Positions 56,539 through 64,000 of a DNA stretch of 64,000 nt are shown here, in pieces. The position numbers and the translations under genes were made by a program. The notes under the pieces were generated by a model that had not been told where the DNA came from, made no database searches, and saw only the letters and a list, made by a program, of their open reading frames with translations. Source of the stretch: Ancrocorticia populi (GTDB taxonomy: Bacteria > Actinomycetota > Actinomycetes > Actinomycetales > Actinomycetaceae). The stretch covers positions 1-64,000 of the forward strand of contig NZ_QETB01000002.1 of the NCBI RefSeq assembly GCF_003123745.1, written 5' to 3'. The stretch's first letter is position 1; each line of letters begins with the position of its first letter.

Positions 56539-57243
56539 ATGACCGGTATGAGTGCCCAGAACCTCGTCCTTCCCGGCGCCGTGCTTTTTGACATGGACGG
56601 AACTCTCATCGATTCCGATGCTTGGTGGTACGCGGCCGAAACTCGCGTGTTTGATCGCTTAGGGTTCCGCTGGACTCCCGAACAATCCACTGAATGGATC
56701 GGGGCCTCGCTCCTCGAATGCTGCGAGTATGTCGTGGAGCAGGGAAGGCTCGCGGTGACGCCCGAAGCGCTGCGCGACGAGCTGGCGGCTACCATCGCCC
56801 AGATTGCCTCCTCGGAACCCATCAAGTGGCGTCCGGGAGCATATGAGCTTCTCGAGTTAACGGCTCGTTTGGGCATTCCATCGGCGCTGGTGAGTTCCTC
56901 TTATGAGAGCTTTACTAGCACTATCGCGCATGCTGCACCGGCTGGAACGCTCACCGGGCATATTAGTGGCGATATGGTGACCCATCCGAAGCCGCATCCC
57001 GAGGGTTACCTGCGAGGTGCCGCAGTGCTGGGGGTCGCACCCGAATTTTGCGTGACGTTCGAGGATTCTGTGCCCGGCATGGAGGCGGCCATTGCTGCCG
57101 GAACTCACGCGGTGTATGTGCCGTTTTCAGCCGCCGCACCCACCATTGATGGCATGGCGCAGATTGATTCGCTCACCTTGGTTGATGAAGCAGCTCTTCA
57201 CTGCATCGTCAACGATGAGGGCATGGCTGCTTTCGCGAACTAA
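56539..57243 (+). CDS. HAD-superfamily hydrolase (beta-phosphoglucomutase-like)
   Basis: 234 residues. Motif I is VLFDMDGTLIDSDAWW near 15, motif II ALVSSSYESF near 118, the conserved Lys of HPKPHPEGYLRGAAVLG near 152 and motif IV TFEDSVPGMEAAIAAG near 173. A helical cap follows motif I, subfamily IA. Phosphatase or mutase with an unknown sugar-phosphate substrate. It is likely co-transcribed with uppP. Converges on the PAC2 gene with a 4-base overlap of stop codons. Confidence 0.88.
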   Translation: MTGMSAQNLVLPGAVLFDMDGTLIDSDAWWYAAETRVFDRLGFRWTPEQSTEWIGASLLECCEYVVEQGRLAVTPEALRDELAATIAQIASSEPIKWRPGAYELLELTARLGIPSALVSSSYESFTSTIAHAAPAGTLTGHISGDMVTHPKPHPEGYLRGAAVLGVAPEFCVTFEDSVPGMEAAIAAGTHAVYVPFSAAAPTIDGMAQIDSLTLVDEAALHCIVNDEGMAAFAN

Positions 57244-58067
57244 TCCCGATCCTCTCCGAGGTCTCGGAGGAACTTTTCGATCTCTTCAACCACTTGGCCA
57301 GAATTGGATTCCTGCTCCGCCTCATCGTCAAAAGCGGTTTCAAGCTGATTCACATAGGTTCCAATTTCAGGCGATTGCCCCGTGAGCTGGGTGATCTGCT
57401 CCTCCCAAGTCTGAGAAGCATCCGGCAGGCCGTCCGATTCCAGTTCCAGCCCGAAGCAATCGCGCAGCGCCTCCAAGAGCGCTAGCTGGGCCTTGGGGTT
57501 CGGGGGATCAGCAACATAATGGGGTACCGATACCCACGCCTGAGCGGTTGGAATGTGCTGGGCGTCCAGCTCCGCGCAAAGAACTGCAAGGGCGCTGGTG
57601 GGTCCGTTGTATTCGAGCGGCTCGATCTGCGGGTGGTCTGCCACGAGCTGTGGATCCGTGCTGTAAACACCCCAAGGGAACGGCCGAGTATGAGGGATAT
57701 CCACCAGTTGGGCGCCGAGCGTGACCACCACGCTGGGTTCTAGCCCCTTCACGCTCGCTTGAAACTCGCTGATAAAGGTGCGCCAGTACAGGCTGGGTTC
57801 ACTCCCGTACCCCAGAATGACGTCCTGACCGGGAAGATGGAGCCGGTGAAGGATGACGGCCGGCCAATCGATGGACATGCCTTCGGCGCGCATACGTTGA
57901 ATGGGGCGGACATCTTGGAAGTTGAAGTACCGTTCATCATCGATGCGGAGGATCTCTTCGCCTTCGTAATGATCGATGAGGTACTCGGCGAGTCCGCTCC
58001 CGGACGCTCCGGCATCTGCCCAGCCGTTGAGAGCGAGGATCACGATCGGACCTTTATCTGTTGGCAT
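57240..58067 (-). CDS. PAC2-family protein (Rv2125-type)
   Basis: 275 residues. PAC2 marks are VILALNGWADAGASGSGLAEYLIDHY near 8, ERYFNFQDVRP near 45, DVILGYGSEPSLYWRTF near 82, and GYNG-like EYNGPTSALAVLCAELDAQHIPTAQAWVSVPHYV near 150. The family is named for eukaryotic proteasome assembly chaperones; the bacterial role is unknown. Closeness to ARC and dop matches the neighbourhood in M. tuberculosis (Rv2125 near mpa-dop). The C-terminal 40 residues are acidic and helical. Confidence 0.88.
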   Translation of the reverse strand: MPTDKGPIVILALNGWADAGASGSGLAEYLIDHYEGEEILRIDDERYFNFQDVRPIQRMRAEGMSIDWPAVILHRLHLPGQDVILGYGSEPSLYWRTFISEFQASVKGLEPSVVVTLGAQLVDIPHTRPFPWGVYSTDPQLVADHPQIEPLEYNGPTSALAVLCAELDAQHIPTAQAWVSVPHYVADPPNPKAQLALLEALRDCFGLELESDGLPDASQTWEEQITQLTGQSPEIGTYVNQLETAFDDEAEQESNSGQVVEEIEKFLRDLGEDRD

Positions 58068-58111
58068 CGCTATATTCTAGCGTTGTGGCGTGGCACTGAC
58101 AAAGGCTGGGC

Positions 58112-59530
58112 TTATACGCCATAGATAGATGCTCTCCCAGCGAGGTGCTGGTCCATGATGATGGGATGATGCTCTGCCTGCGGTAAATCGGCGCTCTCGG
58201 GGCGCCACCCGGGGAAATCTCCCGTAAGCGTTGCAACAGCCTGCTTGGCGGCACCCAGAGCAACATATTCGCCCGACTCAGGCAGGCAGATGGGAAGCGA
58301 AACAATCTGGGGAAGAATCTGCGCCACGCCCGCAGATTTAGCAGCACCGCCAATGAGAAATACCTTATTGACCGGAACATCCAGATCAATGAGCGCATCA
58401 AGCATGGCAACCTGAGAACACAGCATTCCTTCAATCGTTGCCCGTGCTAGATGGGCCGGTGAGGTGTTGGACAGAGACATCCCCAGCAAAGAAGCACGAG
58501 CTTGCGGCAATGCCGGGGTGCGTTCCCCCTCGAAGTATGGCAGGAGGGTAAGACCGTCACTTCCCGGGGCTACCGTAGTGGCCATTTCGGCAAGCTGATC
58601 ATGAGTAACACCCAGCAGGCTAGCTACCACATCCATGTCACGGGCAGCATTAAGGGTTGCGGCAAGGGGCAGGTGTTTCCCCGTGGCGTCGGCGAACCCC
58701 GAGATCACGCCCGAGGGATCGTGAATCGGGTCAGGAGCTGGCGCGAACACAGTTCCAGAGGTTCCAAGAGATAACCCAACGTCACCGATTTCTAGGCCAA
58801 GGCCAAGGGCAGCTAGCGCATTATCCCCGCCGCCAACACCAATCGGGATGCCCTCTGGTATTCCGGGAAGTCCCGCCGCGGTGTGACCAGCAATATCCGT
58901 GGGCCCTAGAACGCGTGGTAGTTGCGCGGAATGCCCAAGAGCCATCTCGAACAGATCAGTGCAGTAGTCTTCCGTAGCACCAGACCAATAAGCAGTTCCC
59001 GAGGCATCGGACCTATCGGTGCTGAGATCCTCGGCCCTGAAATTGCCGGGGCCACCACCTGTTAACCGCCAAGTCAGATAATCATGCGGCAACACAACTG
59101 CTTCGGTGCGTTGTGCATTTTCTGGCTCATTTTCGGCCATCCACCGGATCTTCGTGATGGTAAACGACGTAAGCAGGGCAAGGCCGGTGCGCCGAATCCA
59201 TTCGTCTTTGCCGAGTTTTTCGGTGAGGCTATCAACTTGAGGATGCGAGCTCGTATCGTTCCACATCAGCGCATCGCGCACTACGTTGCCTTGCCCATCA
59301 AGAGCCACCATGCCGTGTTGCTGACCACCAACGGAAATGGCGGAGACATCTTCAATCCCACCGGCGTCTTTGACCGATGCAAGGAGCGCGTTCCACCATT
59401 TCACCGGGTCAACGGCGGTTCCTGGCGGATGAGGGGCCGAGCCTTGCCGGAGTATCTGACCAGAATCAAGATCGGTGACAAGGACCTTGCAGCTTTGGGT
59501 GGATGAATCGAATCCTGCAACCAGCGTCAT
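58112..59530 (-). CDS. xylB: Xylulokinase (FGGY family)
   Basis: 472 residues. VAGFDSSTQSCKVLVTD opens the first actin-like domain, ISVGGQQHGMVALD is near 68 and the second domain has GVGGGDNALAALGLG and SLGTSGTVFAP near 235-260, with KVFLIGGAAKSAGVAQILPQIV near 385. The QQHG motif supports xylulose as substrate. It phosphorylates xylulose for the pentose phosphate route. No xylose isomerase or transporter is adjacent. GAGGAA lies upstream of the ATG. Confidence 0.9.
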   Translation of the reverse strand: MTLVAGFDSSTQSCKVLVTDLDSGQILRQGSAPHPPGTAVDPVKWWNALLASVKDAGGIEDVSAISVGGQQHGMVALDGQGNVVRDALMWNDTSSHPQVDSLTEKLGKDEWIRRTGLALLTSFTITKIRWMAENEPENAQRTEAVVLPHDYLTWRLTGGGPGNFRAEDLSTDRSDASGTAYWSGATEDYCTDLFEMALGHSAQLPRVLGPTDIAGHTAAGLPGIPEGIPIGVGGGDNALAALGLGLEIGDVGLSLGTSGTVFAPAPDPIHDPSGVISGFADATGKHLPLAATLNAARDMDVVASLLGVTHDQLAEMATTVAPGSDGLTLLPYFEGERTPALPQARASLLGMSLSNTSPAHLARATIEGMLCSQVAMLDALIDLDVPVNKVFLIGGAAKSAGVAQILPQIVSLPICLPESGEYVALGAAKQAVATLTGDFPGWRPESADLPQAEHHPIIMDQHLAGRASIYGV

Positions 59531-59619
59531 GTATATTCCTCACGTGATTTACGTGTCTCACGACACAATTTGGGGCCAGCTTACGCATCGCGTACCACGG
59601 CTTCAAGGGGGCCGTATGC

Positions 59620-60459
59620 TCAGCGAGGTGTGGCCGTTGATGCCTTCGCGGTGAGCAACTTGGATACGCCGGACTCATCGATGGGAGGTGCCTGCCCGCC
59701 AAATGCGGGGCAGAATTCCTTGAACTTGCACCAGTTACACAATGGCGATGTTTTGGGTTCAAAGTGACCGGTGTCAATCCGCTCCTTGATGGCCGACCAG
59801 GTTGAATCCAGTTCGAGGGCTAGTGAATCGACATCCGCGGGCACCGGATCGTAGGTAAGAGTGCGGCCATCCTTGAGGTAGATCAATTGGGTGCGGGCCG
59901 GCAGCGATCCGCGTGAGATAAAAAGTGCGGCCGCATAGAACTGCATTTGGAAGATGGCTTCGTGCTGGAATCGCGGGCTCGGGGACTTACCGGTCTTGTA
60001 GTCCACAACCCGCAGCGCGCCATTAGGAGCCTTGTCTATACGATCAATAATCCCGCGGATGTGCAGACCGGAGGGCAGCGTTGCGTTCACGAACGTCTCC
60101 CGTGCATCGGGTTGGAGAAACTGAGGGTTCTCCATCGTGAAGTAGTTTCCAATGAGTGTGCGGGCGCTGGAGAACCAATCGTCGAATGTGGCCGAATCTT
60201 CGAAGAGCTGCTCATCTTCTGGAGATTTCTCTACATGCTCCTGCCACTGAGGCTCAAGAAGGCTCTGAGCAGCTTCCTCAGTTCGCTGCGCGGGATCCGC
60301 GTCAAAGAGGTGCTCTAAGACGGCGTGCACGAGCGTGCCCCGCAACGCCTCAACCGATGGTGGTTCGGGCAGACGATCGATTGCGCGGAGCCTGAACAGT
60401 AGCGGGCATTGGCGAAAGTCCTTGGTGCGTGACGGCGAAAGCGCGGCATGGAAACTCAT
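59620..60459 (-). CDS. RecB-like PD-(D/E)XK nuclease with Fe-S cluster cysteines (Rv2119-type)
   Basis: 279 residues. LSPSRTKDFRQCPLLFRL near 8-24 supplies the first cysteine, and LCNWCKFKEFCPAF near 240 the last three, the arrangement of AddB/Cas4-type iron-staple nucleases. The nuclease core is RGTLVHAVLEHLF (His), GIIDRIDKAPNGALRVVDYKTGK (Asp, Asp-x-Lys) near 155-177 and FQMQFYAAAL. Its exact DNA role is unknown. In M. tuberculosis the homolog Rv2119 also lies beside trmI. Divergent from trmI over 41 bases. Confidence 0.9.
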   Translation of the reverse strand: MSFHAALSPSRTKDFRQCPLLFRLRAIDRLPEPPSVEALRGTLVHAVLEHLFDADPAQRTEEAAQSLLEPQWQEHVEKSPEDEQLFEDSATFDDWFSSARTLIGNYFTMENPQFLQPDARETFVNATLPSGLHIRGIIDRIDKAPNGALRVVDYKTGKSPSPRFQHEAIFQMQFYAAALFISRGSLPARTQLIYLKDGRTLTYDPVPADVDSLALELDSTWSAIKERIDTGHFEPKTSPLCNWCKFKEFCPAFGGQAPPIDESGVSKLLTAKASTATPR

Positions 60460-60500
60460 GGTGCAAGCCTAACGCGCGCCTCCCACTACAATTGGGAGTC

Positions 60501-61535
60501 ATGAGTAGTGCAGAGCTTCGTCGCGGGCCTTTCCGAGCCGGTGAACGCGTCCAGTTAACCGACCCGAAGGGACGCCAGTACACTATATCGCTGACGCACA
60601 AAGGTTTCTTTCAATCAACCCGCGGCTCCTTCCGGCACTCCGAGCTGATCGGAGCGGACGAGGGAACGGTGATCGAGGCGGGAGAAGGCAGGCGTTTTTT
60701 GGCGTTGCGCCCGCTGGTTTCGGACTATGTGCTTTCCATGCCTCGGGGCGCCACGGTGATCTATCCCAAGGATGCTGCCCAGATCGTCCATACGGCGGAT
60801 GTTTTCCCCGGCTCACGTGTATTCGAGGCGGGACTGGGATCTGGGGCGCTCACACTCTCGTTGCTGGGGGCGGCCGGCTATGAGGGCCATGTGCTGTCCG
60901 TGGAACGCCGCTCGGAGTTTGCGGAGATCGCGCAGGGCAACGTCACGTCCTGGTACGGCGCCAATGTCCCTCCTTGGAGTGTGGAGATCGGTGAAGCGGA
61001 CGAGGCACTGGCTAGCCTTCCGCAGGATGATCGCGATCAGGTGATGCTGGACATGCTGGCGCCGTGGGAGATGCTTGAAGGTGCCGCGCACGCGCTGCGC
61101 CCCGGAGGCGTCATATTGGCCTATGTTGCAACTACTACCCAGATGTCCCGCTTCGTCGAGGAACTGCGGGACAGTTCGAATTTTACGGAGCCGGTAGCCT
61201 CCGAGACCCTCGTGCGAACGTGGCATCTTGACGGTTTATCAGTGCGGCCGGATCACCGAATGGTCGCCCACACCGGCTTCCTCGTGGTGGCGCGTAGACT
61301 ATCCCCGCAGTCTGACCCGCTAGTCCTCTCGCGGCGGCCAGCCAAAGCTGCTCATTCCGAGCCACTGGCGTGGGAAGAAGAGATTGGTGAACGCGCGATC
61401 TCTCCGAAAAAGCTTCGGCGCGTCCGGCGCGATGTTGCTCATCGAGCCGATGTCGAGGAAACGGGTGAGTCAGATCCGGGAGCGCACGGGAAAGCCGTAA
61501 GCGAAAGGATTGAAGCTGAGTTGCGGGATAGATAG
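60501..61535 (+). CDS. trmI: tRNA (adenine-58-N1)-methyltransferase TrmI
   Basis: 344 residues. An N-terminal small beta domain (RRGPFRAGERVQLTDPKGRQYTISL) is followed by the Rossmann methyltransferase with IYPKDAAQIVHTADVFPGSRVFEAGLGSGALTLSLLGA near 92-130, and DQVMLDMLAPWEML near 188. The roughly 50-residue charged C-terminal tail is extra. It makes m1A58 in tRNA. ATG at 60501 follows a GGGAG site. Position between the RecB-like nuclease and ARC matches M. tuberculosis Rv2118c. Confidence 0.93.
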   Translation: MSSAELRRGPFRAGERVQLTDPKGRQYTISLTHKGFFQSTRGSFRHSELIGADEGTVIEAGEGRRFLALRPLVSDYVLSMPRGATVIYPKDAAQIVHTADVFPGSRVFEAGLGSGALTLSLLGAAGYEGHVLSVERRSEFAEIAQGNVTSWYGANVPPWSVEIGEADEALASLPQDDRDQVMLDMLAPWEMLEGAAHALRPGGVILAYVATTTQMSRFVEELRDSSNFTEPVASETLVRTWHLDGLSVRPDHRMVAHTGFLVVARRLSPQSDPLVLSRRPAKAAHSEPLAWEEEIGERAISPKKLRRVRRDVAHRADVEETGESDPGAHGKAVSERIEAELRDR

Positions 61536-61604
61536 TGTCATTCAGACCACGGCAAGAACGTTGCCCATGTTCTAAAGTGAGACGACAGTCAACGAAAGGC
61601 AGTG

Positions 61605-63257
61605 ATGAGCCAGCCAGGTCCAAGCGAACTTTATGAGCTTCGCCAGCAGGTTATTTCCCTCGAGGAAAAGAACGAACGGCTCTCTTCCTCGCTCGTCGCG
61701 GCCCGAGATCGCCTTCAGGATATGGGCGAACAACTCACCGCGTTGTCGCGGCCACCTGCATCCTTCGGCACGTTCATTGTTGCCCGCCACGAAGATCACT
61801 CAGTGGATGCGCTGGTGGGCGGGCGAAAGATGAACCTTGCGGCAAGCTCTCGTGTGGATCTACGCGATTTGCGGCCGGGCCAAGAACTCCGGCTCAACGA
61901 GCAGTTGGTTGTAGTGGGAGCGGCTGGTTACGAGGATACGGGCTCGATCGTTCAGATTGAGCTGGTGATTGACGAGCAGCGGGTGTTGGTTCGCATCCAT
62001 CAGGACGAATCCCGGATCGTTCACATAGTGGGGAGACTGGATCCCGATAGGTTGCGAGTGGGCGACACGATGCTGGCTGATCTGCGCAACGGCTTCATCT
62101 TGGAGCACGTGGAGCGTCCCGACGTTGAGCACCTTCTGCTCGAAGAGGTCCCAGATGTCTCCTACGAAGATATCGGCGGCCTTGGCCCTCAGATCGAGCA
62201 GATTAAAGACACCGTGGAGCTGCCCTTCGAGCAGCCGGAGCTGTATCGTGAGCATGGCCTCAAGCCGCCGAAGGGAGTACTCCTGTACGGCCCTCCTGGA
62301 TGCGGAAAAACCCTCATCGCCAAGGCCGTCGCGACATCTTTGGCGCACAACGCGGCGGCGAGGTCCGGCGCGGAAACCGCTCGCTCCTACTTCTTAAACA
62401 TCAAGGGGCCTCAGCTACTGGATAAGTACGTGGGCGAAACTGAGCGTCAGATCCGTGAGATCTTTTCTAGGGCACGGGACCGGGCCGCCCATGGTATTCC
62501 TGTGGTGATCTTCTTCGATGAGATGGAGGCCCTGTTCCGGACCCGCGGATCGGGTATCTCCTCGGATGTCGAGACCACCGTTGTGCCGCAGCTCTTGGCG
62601 GAGATTGACGGCGTAGAACAACTCGATAACGTGATCGTGATTGGCGCGTCTAATCGTGAGGATATGATCGATCCGGCGATCCTGCGCCCGGGCAGGCTGG
62701 ATGTAAAGATTCGGATCGAGCGTCCGAAGTACGAGGGATGTGTGGATATCCTCGCGCGGTACCTCACGAGCTCGTTGCCGATCCACGAAAAGGAGATCGA
62801 GCGTTACGGTAGCACCGAGGAGGCAGCTTCAGCGCTGCGCAAGGCGACCGCCGATAAGCTTTTCGCTCACGAGCCGGAAAACGAATACGTTGAGGTGCAT
62901 TACGCCAATGGTGAGCGTGAAATCCTCTACATTGACGAGTTCGTTTCCGGTGCCATGATGGCTGCGATTGTTGATCGGGCCAAGAAGCACGCCATCAAGG
63001 ATCTGCTCTCCACGGGGGAGCGCGGGCTCAAGATCGAACACATGCTTGCCGCTACCGCTGAAGAGACCCGGGAAAACGAAGAGATTGCCACCATCACCAA
63101 TCCCGACGAATGGGCCCGTGTGAACGGCCGGTCCCGCAGCGAACGGGTCACGATGGTACGCCCGATTGGTGGCGGTAGCCCGCTCATAGCTAGTCCAGAG
63201 GCCTCCGGCCGCGGAGTTAACGAGTGGAACAATGTCATTCCCGATGAGCTGATCTGA
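61605..63257 (+). CDS. arc: ARC/Mpa AAA+ ATPase of the Pup system
   Basis: 550 residues. The N-terminal coiled coil that captures Pup runs about 7-50. Two OB folds follow to about 175. The AAA module has Walker A GPPGCGKT (near 230) and Walker B VVIFFDEMEALF (near 300) and the arginine-finger region DPAILRPGRLD. The protein ends PDELI, not in the Gln-Tyr-Leu tripeptide that docks Mpa/ARC onto the 20S proteasome. ATG at 61605 fits GAAAGG 5 bases upstream. dop follows 9 bases later. Confidence 0.94.
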   Translation: MSQPGPSELYELRQQVISLEEKNERLSSSLVAARDRLQDMGEQLTALSRPPASFGTFIVARHEDHSVDALVGGRKMNLAASSRVDLRDLRPGQELRLNEQLVVVGAAGYEDTGSIVQIELVIDEQRVLVRIHQDESRIVHIVGRLDPDRLRVGDTMLADLRNGFILEHVERPDVEHLLLEEVPDVSYEDIGGLGPQIEQIKDTVELPFEQPELYREHGLKPPKGVLLYGPPGCGKTLIAKAVATSLAHNAAARSGAETARSYFLNIKGPQLLDKYVGETERQIREIFSRARDRAAHGIPVVIFFDEMEALFRTRGSGISSDVETTVVPQLLAEIDGVEQLDNVIVIGASNREDMIDPAILRPGRLDVKIRIERPKYEGCVDILARYLTSSLPIHEKEIERYGSTEEAASALRKATADKLFAHEPENEYVEVHYANGEREILYIDEFVSGAMMAAIVDRAKKHAIKDLLSTGERGLKIEHMLAATAEETRENEEIATITNPDEWARVNGRSRSERVTMVRPIGGGSPLIASPEASGRGVNEWNNVIPDELI

Positions 63258-63266
63258 GGAGTTTTC

Positions 63267-64000
63267 ATGACGGCCAAACGTATTATCGGTATGGAAACAG
63301 AGTATGGAGTTTTGGAGCCTACCGATCCATACGCGAACGCGATCGAGCTATCGGCCAATATTGTGGAGGGCTACGCCGCGGCCGGCTCATCCGCGGGGGG
63401 ACGTGGAGGAGTCCAGTGGGACTTCCACGGCGAGGATCCCCTCAACGATGCCCGCGGCTACCGCCTAGAACGCGCCGCTGCCCATCCCTCCCAGCTCACC
63501 GATGACCCTAATCAACTTGCCCCATCGGGGACCTATCTCCAAAACGTGGCGCGGCCCCGGGAGGGAGAATACGTTCACCCTCGTGCGGCCAACGCGGTAC
63601 TAACCAATGGCGCGCGCCTGTACGTGGATCATGCTCACCCAGAGTATTCCTCCCCGGAAACCTCGAATCCTCGGGAAGCGGTGTTGTGGGATCGCGCGGG
63701 CGAAACTGTCATGCGCGAGGCGATGGACTTCGCCAAGCGGTCGGGCCGCGAGATCTTGCTCTATAAGAACAACGTGGATGGCAAGGGCGCGGCATACGGC
63801 TCCCACGAGAATTATCTGATGCGCCGCGAGGTGGCATTTGCGGATGTGATTCGCTATATGACGCCATTCTTCGTGACCCGTCCGATTATCTGTGGCACCG
63901 GCCGTGTAGGCCTTGGCCAACGGAGCGAGGGCGCGGGCTTCCAGATTTCCCAGCGCGCTGATTACGTGGAAAACGATGTTGGCCTAGAAACCACCTTCAA
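63267..64000 (+). CDS. dop: Pup deamidase/depupylase Dop (cut by window end)
   Basis: The first 244 residues are present; the rest lies beyond the window. [21 protein letters not shown] opens the glutamine-synthetase-like fold. [21 protein letters not shown] carries the catalytic Asp, and [22 protein letters not shown] and [21 protein letters not shown] match Dop closely. The Dop-specific loop ([21 protein letters not shown]) distinguishes it from the ligase PafA. Dop deamidates Pup and removes it from targets. GAGGAG precedes the ATG. pup is expected just downstream. Confidence 0.95.
   Translation, partial: MTAKRIIGMETEYGVLEPTDPYANAIELSANIVEGYAAAGSSAGGRGGVQWDFHGEDPLNDARGYRLERAAAHPSQLTDDPNQLAPSGTYLQNVARPREGEYVHPRAANAVLTNGARLYVDHAHPEYSSPETSNPREAVLWDRAGETVMREAMDFAKRSGREILLYKNNVDGKGAAYGSHENYLMRREVAFADVIRYMTPFFVTRPIICGTGRVGLGQRSEGAGFQISQRADYVENDVGLETTF

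Noticed and set aside
61550-61580. AGAAC...GTTCT upstream of ARC as an SOS box
   Set aside because: The spacer is 9 bases, not the 4 of the actinobacterial LexA box.

Overview
The window is a 64 kb chromosomal segment of a moderately high-GC actinobacterium. The gene families and gene order point to the Actinomycetales, possibly Actinomycetaceae, but no species can be named from sequence alone. Supporting marks are the block equivalent to Mycobacterium tuberculosis Rv1691-Rv1700 (TPR protein, HAD phosphatase, small protein, tlyA, nadK, recN, steA, steB, then pyrG and a Nudix hydrolase), the sufRBDCSU operon, actinobacterial glgC/glgA, the imuA'-imuB-dnaE2 mutasome, and a pupylation locus (RecB-like nuclease, trmI, ARC/Mpa, dop).

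Layout. Bases 1-260 hold a 5S rRNA gene and its terminator, the end of an rRNA operon. Bases 454-13711 are a long run of tightly packed forward genes for translation, NAD(P), DNA repair and cell-wall/division functions, including a divergent MraY-like membrane protein before murJ. Bases 13956-20473 are the SUF iron-sulfur assembly operon led by its SufR repressor. A reverse-strand DUF262/RAMA protein (20494-22488), probably modification-dependent restriction related, follows. Bases 22620-32098 hold an ABC-F protein, SixA, SerB, divergent glgC/glgA, an orphan ABC ATPase, NfeD plus SPFH protein, and an RNA methyltransferase. Bases 32168-39208 hold an XRE regulator behind a paired palindrome, TrmL, a PEBP protein and the SOS-type mutasome operon. 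Bases 39263-43670 hold UDP-glucose pyrophosphorylase, a GNAT-MazG fusion and an amino acid:cation symporter.

A tRNA-Leu(GAG) gene (43857-43942) is followed by an intact IS256-family (IS1249-like) element at 44056-45410 with near-perfect inverted repeats and an 8-bp target duplication. It sits upstream of a choline-to-betaine operon (betB, betA, betT; 45699-51172). The rest holds a secreted NlpC/P60 hydrolase, an M3 peptidase, an aldo/keto reductase-like protein lacking two catalytic residues, UppP, a HAD phosphatase, a PAC2 protein, xylulokinase and the pupylation locus, ending inside dop.

Most of the window is conserved core genome. The most unusual items are the Arg/Asp repeat domain on the TPR protein, the DUF262/RAMA protein with a lost HxxP histidine, the MraY-like protein, the paired GGGYATACCC operator, the GNAT-MazG fusion, the active-site-depleted reductase, and an ARC ATPase without the C-terminal proteasome-docking tripeptide. 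All functional statements are from reading the sequence; no database search was run.
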